From CAVTUU01 sp045804965 (GTDB taxonomy: Bacteria > Chloroflexota > Chloroflexia > Thermomicrobiales > UBA6265), in assembly GCA_045804965.1 (NCBI GenBank), contig JBJMMD010000022.1:199253-263252 (forward strand): DNA of 64,000 nucleotides, written 5' to 3'. Below, one piece after another: positions 16,427 to 23,127 of this stretch; positions within the stretch are counted from its first letter, which is position 1; the number at the start of each line of letters is the position of its first letter. The position numbers and the translations under genes are program-made. The notes below the pieces were generated by a model. The model did not search any database. It saw nothing but the letters and a program-made list of their open reading frames with translations, and was not told the origin of the DNA.

Positions 16427-18130
16427 CTAGATCACGGTGAACGTTTGGGCGGCCCGTGTTCCAGTGCCGCCCACGGCGATCACGGTATGGGCCCCGGTCT
16501 TGGCACGTGGCACGCTGATAGTCGTGGTGAAACTCCCGCTCGAGTCAGCGGTCACCGTCGCGAGTAGCGCCTTGTTGTTCACTCTATCCCAGTAGAGCTT
16601 GACAGCCTCCCCTGGCGCAAAGCCCGAGCCGATCGCAGTCGTAACGCCGGAAGCGGCCGGACTGCTTGCCGGGCTAAGGATGAGCACGGGTATAGGCAAC
16701 GGTGTGCTCGTTGGAGTCGGGGTTTCGGCCGGGATCGTGGTCGGCGTATTCGTCGGAACCGGGGTGGACGTGTCGAGAGGAACCTGAGTCGCTGTCGCGG
16801 TCGGCGTATTGGTCGCGTTCTTCCGAGGTGTGGGTGTGCTGGTTGGCGTCACCGTACTGGTTGGCGTCACCGTACTGGTTGGCGTCGCCGTGCTGGTGGC
16901 GGTGGGAGTCGGGCTCGGCGCAGGGCCGGTACCGTCATTGACATTGACGATCCCTTCGTTGATGCCGTCTGGATCGCCAGCTATTGCCGACTGCTCCCGG
17001 CTGCTCAGCAGCGCGCTCCGCACGGCATCCGGTCCCACGCGTCCGTTTTTCGCGATATAGAGCGCGGCCGCGCCGGCAACATGCGGACTGGACGAGCTCG
17101 TGCCACTCATCGACCCGTAGCCGCCACCCTTGCCGGTCGACAAGATGTTGACACCTGGCGCGGCGAGGTCAACGTCAGCGCCGAAGTTGCTGAAGCTCGC
17201 AAAGCTGTCGTCGGCGCCATAGGTTGAGACAGGGCCCAAGCCGCCTGGCTTGCCGTCCGTGTCAACCAAGGCTGAAACAGTAATCACCTCGTCATAGGCT
17301 GCCGGCACCACCGTCGACGCGTCCACTGCGCTATTGCCGGCGGCGACGACGTAGGTGACGCCCTTGCCGACTGAATTGCAGATCGCCTTGTGCAGCGCGC
17401 TGTTTCGGCATGCATCATCCGCGCCACCGCCGGCCAGGCTCATATTGGCGACCTCGATGGTGCCGGCAAGCTGCGTCACCCAATCGATTCCGCAAATGAC
17501 GTTTGACCACAATCCGACGCCATAATCGTCAAGCACCTTGACGGACCAAAGCCGCGCACCCGGCGCGACACCGACGACGCCAGTCCCGTTGTCCAACGCG
17601 CCGATCGTGCCGGCGACATGGGTACCATGACCATAGACGTCGGCATAGCTCCCGCCGCCAGTGCAGTCAGTGCCACCGACGACGTTCAGGTCGGGATGGG
17701 TGGGGTTAATGCCGCTATCGAGCACCGCAACATCGACGTCGACTCGCGAGTCGACCCCGTCGATCGCGGCAGTTACGTTGCGATCGGCATCGATTCGGTC
17801 GACCCCCTTCGGTAGCGTTTGAGCGGCGGCTGCGATCGGCTGGTCATGGTCGATAAAGGCGACTCGCGGATCGTGCGCGATGCCGGCGACCGCCGCCTCC
17901 GGGATCTCAGCGGCAAAGCCATTGACGGCATACTTGAAGACATGATCAATGCCAAGGCCATGCGCGCGTCCAAGCTCGTGGGCGACGGACGCAGGGTCAG
18001 CGACATCGTCGTGGAGGACGACAATGTAGCGGCCGTTGGCTCGGGCCTCGGTCGATGCCGGTGCGCCAACAGCGCTGATCGCGACGAAGGCGAGCAACAG
18101 CGCCGCGGTCGCTATAAGTAGGCGTGGCAT
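16427..18130 (-). CDS. Secreted subtilisin-like serine protease with stalk
   Basis: 567 residues. GGGAGG lies six bases before the ATG. A signal peptide spans residues 1-29. An inhibitor I9-type propeptide follows (RYIVVLHDD, about 34-100), then an S8 catalytic domain with Asp138 (VAVLDSGIN), His168 (YGHGTHVAG), oxyanion Asn265 (AAGN) and Ser345 (GTSSSSPHVAG). A Thr/Pro/Ser-rich stalk, partly built from V-T-P-T-S-T repeats, occupies about 400-475. A C-terminal Ig-like or IPT-like domain (SGFAPGEAVKLYW) closes it. Intact triad and propeptide imply an active, self-maturing exported protease. The stalk suggests cell-surface display. It is convergent with the thioredoxin fusion gene. Confidence 0.93.
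   Translation of the reverse strand: MPRLLIATAALLLAFVAISAVGAPASTEARANGRYIVVLHDDVADPASVAHELGRAHGLGIDHVFKYAVNGFAAEIPEAAVAGIAHDPRVAFIDHDQPIAAAAQTLPKGVDRIDADRNVTAAIDGVDSRVDVDVAVLDSGINPTHPDLNVVGGTDCTGGGSYADVYGHGTHVAGTIGALDNGTGVVGVAPGARLWSVKVLDDYGVGLWSNVICGIDWVTQLAGTIEVANMSLAGGGADDACRNSALHKAICNSVGKGVTYVVAAGNSAVDASTVVPAAYDEVITVSALVDTDGKPGGLGPVSTYGADDSFASFSNFGADVDLAAPGVNILSTGKGGGYGSMSGTSSSSPHVAGAAALYIAKNGRVGPDAVRSALLSSREQSAIAGDPDGINEGIVNVNDGTGPAPSPTPTATSTATPTSTVTPTSTVTPTSTPTPRKNATNTPTATATQVPLDTSTPVPTNTPTTIPAETPTPTSTPLPIPVLILSPASSPAASGVTTAIGSGFAPGEAVKLYWDRVNNKALLATVTADSSGSFTTTISVPRAKTGAHTVIAVGGTGTRAAQTFTVI
16842..16895. repeat. Three tandem 18-base repeats in the protease stalk
   Basis: Two identical 18-base units and a third with two changes encode V-T-P-T-S-T hexapeptides on the minus strand. 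A partial fourth unit lies just before. Such repeats change copy number by slippage and would vary the stalk length. Confidence 0.8.
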
Positions 18131-18384
18131 GGTGTCCCTCCCGCTGCAACGGCAAGTAGCAATAGCGGCATGGCCGCTGTTTCGCTACTGGCATGCTAGG
18201 GCCGGCGGGAGCCAATCGGAACCCAACGATGGTCCGCCCAAGAGAGTGCGATTCGGGTTGCCGCCCGACGTCCGACTGGGGTAGGAATATGGTCACCTGT
18301 TCGCTCGGCTGGTCCCACCATCAGTGCTTCGCGACCACGGTGAGCGCCGGTCGATCACGGGATTCCCCGATTTCATCCTGCTCC

Positions 18385-18492
18385 GTTTCAATCCTCAGCC
18401 GGCGACCAAGCAGAGTACAACAGGACACCCGGCAAATTTTGCCAACCCCCATGGCGTTTCAATCCTCACTCTGCGACGAAGCAGATTGAAAC
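18385..18492. CRISPR. Two-repeat CRISPR-like remnant
   Basis: Two 37-base units at 18385-18421 and 18456-18492 share 30 positions, beginning GTTTCAATCCTCA and carrying GCGAC-x-AAGCAGA near the end. They are separated by exactly 34 bases. The second unit has the classic ends GTTTCAAT...ATTGAAAC; the first has a degenerate 3' end, as terminal repeats often do. The geometry is CRISPR-like, but there are only two units and no cas gene in the window. A chance duplicated element is the alternative. Confidence 0.45.
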
Positions 18493-18533
18493 GCCCCGCT
18501 CGCCCTCGTCCCCGCCGCAAGCGTGTCTCTATC

Positions 18534-18559
18534 CGCATCCCGTTTGGTTACGGGATGCG
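18534..18559. other. Nine-base-pair hairpin before the peptidase gene
   Basis: Arms CGCATCCCG and CGGGATGCG around an 8-base loop, 69 bases upstream of the peptidase start and 41 bases after the CRISPR-like unit. It could be a terminator for leftover array transcription or an operator. Confidence 0.35.
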
Positions 18560-18628
18560 ATAACGCCGTTGGCTTCGTTAAACTGCCCATCGAGTCGCTG
18601 GATTCGATATCAGACCACGAGGTGTGTT

Positions 18629-19948
18629 GTGCCCGACCATTCAGCCGCCCTCCAAGCCGTTCTCGACCAGATCGATGTCCGCCGCGATGAGATCGTCGCG
18701 TTCGCGAGCGAGCTCATTCAGAAGCCGTCCATCAATCCCGATCTTGAGGTGAACGAAGAAGCGGAGAGGCCGGCCCAGGAGTGGCTCAGGGATCAGCTGG
18801 AGGCGAGTGGGGCGTTTGATGAAGTCGATTTCTGGGCGGAGGTTGCCAACCGGCCGAATATGGTCGCCACCCGCAAGGGCACTGGCGGGGGACAATCGCT
18901 GATTTGGTGTGCGCATACCGATGTCGTGCCGGTGACGTCGGAGCAGGCGGACCAATGGCAAGGGGCGGGGCCGTTTTCAGGCGAGGTGCGAGACGGGAAG
19001 CTCTGGGGCCGGGGCGCTTCGGATATGAAGGGCGCGATTGCGGCGTACTTCATGGCCGCGCGAATCCTGCACGACGCCGGGGTGAAGCTTCAGGGCGATC
19101 TCAAGCTGGCGCAGGTGATCGGCGAAGAGGCGGGGCGGCGGGACATTGGCTGCAATACGGTGCTCGGCCGCGGGCATCGGGCCGACTTTGCCATCTTTCC
19201 CGAGCCGTCGAACTTTGCGATCTTTCCGACGATCAAGGGCGAGCTGTATTTCAAACTGAGCGTGCCGGGGAAATCGACCCATATCTGCAACCGTCATTTG
19301 GTCGCGCAGCCGCTGCCATACGGCGTCGAGCGGCCGGGCGTGAGCGCGATCGACAACATGCTCAAATATCAGCTCGCGATCTTGGAGTTGGAGAAGCAGT
19401 GGAACCTCTGGCGGTCGCATCCGCATGTGCCGCCCGGAGGCATGTTCATCAACATCAACACGATTCAGGCGGGAACGTCGCTGACGTCGGTGCCTGATTC
19501 GGCGGAGGCGACCGGATCGCTCCTCTTCAACCCCGATTTGACCGGCGACGACGTGATGGCGGAAATTCGGGCCACGATCGACCGGGTGACGCAGGGTGAT
19601 TACTGGCTACGGGAGCATCCGCCGGCCCTCGATTTGCCCCTCGACGCCGAGAGCAGCGCGCCCTGGATCAAGGAGTCGGTCAATCTGCCACACGATCATC
19701 CAGGCGTCGTCGCGATCCAACACGCGATGGAGCAGGTCACGGGCGAGCGGCCAGCGCCGACGATCTCCCCGTTCGTGTGTGACGCGAACTTCTGGTTTCC
19801 GCTCGGGCAGCCATGCCTCGTCTTTGGCGTTGGCGACCCAAGTTGGGGTATTCATGGCACGAACGAATTTTTGCCGATCGACGATCTGATCAAAGCGACG
19901 AAGGTGTTTGCCGCGGTCACCATGGAATGGTGCGGTGTAGCGTCGTAA
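18629..19948 (+). CDS. M20-family metallopeptidase (ArgE/DapE-like)
   Basis: 439 residues from a GTG with ACGAGG six bases upstream; an earlier in-frame start has no site. Zinc-binding motifs of the M20 family are in order: WCAHTDVVPV, WGRGASDMKGAIAAYF, and the catalytic/metal GEEAGRRDIG. A dimerisation domain follows (about 190-320) before the final HGTNEFLPIDDL. Family members cleave N-acyl amino acids or small peptides in the cytoplasm. Candidates are acetylornithine deacetylase, succinyl-diaminopimelate desuccinylase or a dipeptidase. It stands alone, so context does not choose among them. Confidence 0.9.
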   Translation: MPDHSAALQAVLDQIDVRRDEIVAFASELIQKPSINPDLEVNEEAERPAQEWLRDQLEASGAFDEVDFWAEVANRPNMVATRKGTGGGQSLIWCAHTDVVPVTSEQADQWQGAGPFSGEVRDGKLWGRGASDMKGAIAAYFMAARILHDAGVKLQGDLKLAQVIGEEAGRRDIGCNTVLGRGHRADFAIFPEPSNFAIFPTIKGELYFKLSVPGKSTHICNRHLVAQPLPYGVERPGVSAIDNMLKYQLAILELEKQWNLWRSHPHVPPGGMFININTIQAGTSLTSVPDSAEATGSLLFNPDLTGDDVMAEIRATIDRVTQGDYWLREHPPALDLPLDAESSAPWIKESVNLPHDHPGVVAIQHAMEQVTGERPAPTISPFVCDANFWFPLGQPCLVFGVGDPSWGIHGTNEFLPIDDLIKATKVFAAVTMEWCGVAS

Positions 19949-20019
19949 TGGCGGCGTCAGTGCCGAAGTCCTAATCTCCGAAAGTACTCGGAAAAATGTG
20001 GGTAAACCTATAGACTTGT

Positions 20020-20035
20020 GTACTATTTGTAGTAC
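20020..20035. promoter_or_regulatory. GTACTA-TTTG-TAGTAC inverted repeat
   Basis: Perfect 6-base arms with a 4-base centre, in an AT-rich patch 35 bases upstream of the first coiled-coil gene. The position fits an operator overlapping its promoter. No regulator can be named. Confidence 0.35.
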
Positions 20036-20070
20036 CATCGGGCTAGGCCTTTCGGCGACAGTGATGCTGG

Positions 20071-20808
20071 ATGCGGACGCCCATGACCAACGATAGTGAC
20101 AGCTCCTCCCGAAGCTCCGGCGTCACACTGGCGGACCCTCCAAACGAACGGGAGCTCGACCGGGCGATCGCGCGGGTGCGCGAGCAGTTCACGTCATATG
20201 AGAAGCTGGACCGGCAGATTCAGGACATGATCGTCCGGTCCGCGGATTTGCTGAAGGGGGCGGTCGAGTTACGGCAGCGGGCGAATCAAGAGGTCGCGCA
20301 AGCGCTCGGCGAGATCGAGCGGCAAGTCGTAACCGAACGTTCGCAGCACCAGGAGGAGCTCAATTCAGTGGTCGAGGATCTCGCGGGGACGCGCCAGCGG
20401 GCGATTCAACTCGCGGGCGCCATCAGTTCGCTACAGCAGCAGATTGGTGTGATCACCAACCGCCTGGGTAAACAAGAAGCGGCCGCTTCGACAGCGCCTG
20501 TCCCATTCTCACGGAAGAGCGCGGCGCCCCCGGCGCCACAACCGGAAGCCGCGCCGATCTCGATGCTTATCCTTGTCCAAGCCGTTCCGGACGGAACGAC
20601 AGCGTTGTCGCTGCAGCGATACGTCTCCGAGCTCGAACCCGTGCTGCGGATTACGAGCCAGGAATACGCGGCGGGCGAGCTGCGCATGCAGACACTCGTC
20701 TCCCGCCCGCTTACGAACGAAGACTTTCGCGGTTGGCATAACGGCAGTCTCGAGCTGGCGCATTCCATGGCCGATGCCTTAGTCCTCAGGCTCGGCTCTT
20801 CATCGTGA
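20071..20808 (+). CDS. Coiled-coil protein with small C-terminal domain
   Basis: 245 residues, cytoplasmic, no signal. The start could also be the ATG at 20083; neither has a strong ribosome site. A long helical region (about 25-145) starts with a block YEKLDRQIQDMIVRSADLLKGA. A Pro/Ala linker follows, then an 85-residue domain (ISMLILVQAVPDG...) that looks like a compact alpha/beta fold. The helical block is clearly related to that of the next gene, whose C-terminus is unrelated. I do not recognise the family. A scaffold or polar/division-type role is possible but not shown. Confidence 0.7.
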   Translation: MRTPMTNDSDSSSRSSGVTLADPPNERELDRAIARVREQFTSYEKLDRQIQDMIVRSADLLKGAVELRQRANQEVAQALGEIERQVVTERSQHQEELNSVVEDLAGTRQRAIQLAGAISSLQQQIGVITNRLGKQEAAASTAPVPFSRKSAAPPAPQPEAAPISMLILVQAVPDGTTALSLQRYVSELEPVLRITSQEYAAGELRMQTLVSRPLTNEDFRGWHNGSLELAHSMADALVLRLGSSS

Positions 20809-20998
20809 CTTCCGGGCTACCGTCGCCCATAGCCCATCCCTCCATCCTCGGATAAGGTGAATTCACAGAGCAATTTGGCTCGATGTGCGGTTCGCGACGC
20901 ACGTCATGGTATTGGCGGGCTAGGGACACGGGCGAAGACGTGCGCGGTGGACGTTGACTCGCGTAAGATCTCTGGTACATGACGCGACGGAGGACAAC

Positions 20999-21733
20999 AT
21001 GGATCAAAATGGCGGTCAGGGAAACGGCGGACAGGCAGCGCGCGATTTTCTCGCGCTCTCACACGGACACGAATGGGCGAATTTCTACGATTCATTTGAC
21101 AAGTTAGTTCAGGACAACATGGCCCGCTCGTCCGAGCTCCTCCGCCACGCGATGTCGCTGCCCGAAGTGGCCGACCGCGAAGTCGCTGAGATCAAACAGG
21201 AGATGGCTGACAAGCTCAAGGCCGAGCGCGCCGCCGCCCGGGAAGCCTTTGTCGCTCTCCAGCAGGCAATGCTCGCCAGCCAGCAGCAAGTCGAAAATCT
21301 AGCTGCGAATCTCTCCTCGGTGGTGACCGAATTCGGCCAGCTCGCCACCAAACTCGCTGACTTAGTCAACACCTACTCGGGTGATGATGAAGCGCCGTCC
21401 GCGAAGCCGGAGGCTGCCGTCGCGGAACCACTGGCAGCCGAGGAACCCGCCGCCGCTGAGCCGGAAGAGACTTGGACGGCTGCGGCTGAGCCCGCGGAAT
21501 CCTTGGCGGCGGTCGCGGATGAGATGGAAGTGGAACCTGCCGCGGAGGTCGAAGAAGTGGCTGTGGCGGAAGCAGTTTCGGAGGAAAGTGACGATCTCGG
21601 TTGGAGCAGCGATGTTTCATTCGCTGACATCGTCGGTGGTGACGAGGAGGCAACCGAGGAAGAAGCCTCGGGCAGCTCGTCGCCTCAGCGCCCGGCTTGG
21701 CTCGCAGTCGCCCGCCAAGGCGCGACCTCATAA
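20999..21733 (+). CDS. Coiled-coil protein with acidic repeat tail
   Basis: 244 residues from an ATG with GGAGG five bases upstream. Residues about 15-125 form a helical block (FYDSFDKLVQDNMARSSELLRHAM) paralogous to that of the preceding gene. The tail is a low-complexity Ala/Glu/Pro stretch, then a short conserved-looking end (GWSSDVSFADIVGG and PAWLAVARQG). The acidic linker with a terminal motif resembles a tethered interaction peptide. The function is unknown. The two genes are co-directional, 190 bases apart, and share an N-terminal module. Confidence 0.75.
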   Translation: MDQNGGQGNGGQAARDFLALSHGHEWANFYDSFDKLVQDNMARSSELLRHAMSLPEVADREVAEIKQEMADKLKAERAAAREAFVALQQAMLASQQQVENLAANLSSVVTEFGQLATKLADLVNTYSGDDEAPSAKPEAAVAEPLAAEEPAAAEPEETWTAAAEPAESLAAVADEMEVEPAAEVEEVAVAEAVSEESDDLGWSSDVSFADIVGGDEEATEEEASGSSSPQRPAWLAVARQGATS

Positions 21734-21769
21734 AGTTAAGATTCATTTCGCACTACTTGAAGACAAATT

Positions 21770-21793
21770 GGGGCCGCGCCCACGCGCGGCCCC
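21770..21793 (+). terminator. Ten-base-pair GC hairpin after coiled-coil gene
   Basis: Arms GGGGCCGCGC/GCGCGGCCCC with a 4-base loop, 36 bases past the stop of the coiled-coil gene, followed by the T-containing GATTCTGTGTCT. A likely intrinsic terminator. Confidence 0.6.
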
Positions 21794-21898
21794 GATTCTG
21801 TGTCTGGAGCGTTGACGCGCTCAGTTCATCCGGGCCACAAATGCTATGATCGGGCAGATCCTACCCAGAACTGTATAAGCCAACGTGAGAGGATCTCG

Positions 21899-22993
21899 AT
21901 GGACGGCGACCGCTTCGACCGGATCTCTCGTTCGATTGCTGAACGCTCCACACGCCGGCAGGCGCTCGTTCGCCTCGGCGGGGGCGGATTCGCCGCATCG
22001 CTGCTTGGTCTCGCGGGGGTGCGCGCCACGACCGCCCAAGACGACGAGATCAAAACCTGCCACTTGACATTGTCGGCGCGCTTTGCCGTTGGACCGGACA
22101 AAGGGAAGGACCTCAAAGGCGACCTCACGCTCAAGATCGGAGCCCTGGACGGAGCGATCGACGACGGCTCGTTTAAGGACAAAGGCGGCGCGACCTACGA
22201 TGTCGTTGGACAAGCCACCGGCCGCGCGCTGAACCTGCTTTTTACCGGTGGCGACGAGGAGACGATCGCGTTGAGCGGCACCGCTCAACGCGACGTAGTC
22301 CTCTGCCGCGGTTCTATGCAGGGCACGTTCGGCGGGCCGGACATCGAGGATCTCGGCACCTGGAAAGCGACTCGAAAGGCGTCCGCCACTGGCACGCCGA
22401 CTGTTGTTGGCGGAAACATCGGGGGCGGATCGACTTCGACCCCGGCGCCTGGCGAGCCGACCATCACCCCGACTCCCTGCCCGCCGGTCGACTGTGGTGG
22501 CACCTTCGTGCTCAATCCCGCGACCTGCCAGTGCGAATGTCCGCCGCCTTACGACCGGTGCGGCCAGGTCTGTTGCTTCGGCGGTGCGGATTGCACGGAT
22601 CCGAACACGGGTACGTGCTCGTGCCCGGCCGGCACCGAACCATGTCAAGAGGTCTGCACGCAATCCTGCACCGGTGGCCAGGTGCTCGATTCCAGCACGT
22701 GTCAGTGCATCACCCCGACTGCCATGCCGACTCCGACCACCCCGCCCTGTCCGTCGGGTCAAGACCTCTGCAACGGCGTTTGCACGTCGATTACCAGCAG
22801 TCAGAATTGCGGTTCTTGCGGCAATGTCTGCCCGACCGGCATCCCCTGCATTGGCACAAGCTGCCAGTGCCCGCCTGGCTACACGGCCTGCACGGGCGGC
22901 TGCAAGGACACGTCGATGGATCATGACAATTGCGGCGGCTGCGGCATCATCTGCGGCATCAACCAAGCCTGCGTGAACGGGCATTGCCAATAA
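21899..22993 (+). CDS. Tat-type secreted protein with Cys-rich C-terminal half
   Basis: 364 residues from the ATG with GAGAGGA upstream. The signal contains STRRQALVRLGGGGFAASLLGLAG, twin-Arg in type. Residues about 55-165 form a soluble beta-rich domain (KTCHLTLSARFAV..., GATYDVVGQATGRALNLLFTGG). A Gly/Thr/Pro linker follows. The last 165 residues are Cys-rich EGF-like repeats with C-P-P-G-Y-T-A-C and C-T-G-G-Q-V-L-D. The latter block recurs in the protein at 13281-14006. The function is unknown; a surface protein stabilised by many disulfides is likely. Confidence 0.8.
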   Translation: MDGDRFDRISRSIAERSTRRQALVRLGGGGFAASLLGLAGVRATTAQDDEIKTCHLTLSARFAVGPDKGKDLKGDLTLKIGALDGAIDDGSFKDKGGATYDVVGQATGRALNLLFTGGDEETIALSGTAQRDVVLCRGSMQGTFGGPDIEDLGTWKATRKASATGTPTVVGGNIGGGSTSTPAPGEPTITPTPCPPVDCGGTFVLNPATCQCECPPPYDRCGQVCCFGGADCTDPNTGTCSCPAGTEPCQEVCTQSCTGGQVLDSSTCQCITPTAMPTPTTPPCPSGQDLCNGVCTSITSSQNCGSCGNVCPTGIPCIGTSCQCPPGYTACTGGCKDTSMDHDNCGGCGIICGINQACVNGHCQ

Positions 22994-23021
22994 AAGCGCT
23001 GACGCAGATTCGATGAACGAT

Positions 23022-23052
23022 GACCGGCCGGCCCCAATCGGGCCGGCCGGTC
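23022..23052. terminator. Thirteen-base-pair hairpin between convergent genes
   Basis: Arms GACCGGCCGGCCC and GGGCCGGCCGGTC are perfect with a 5-base loop, between the stop of the Cys-rich protein and the stop of the STAND regulator. It can serve both directions. Confidence 0.65.
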
Positions 23053-23127
23053 GCTTATGCGCTCGACCGCGCATGACGGACACGCTGGATCAGTTTCGGG
23101 GGAACGACCGTCCGCCGATGTACCGCG

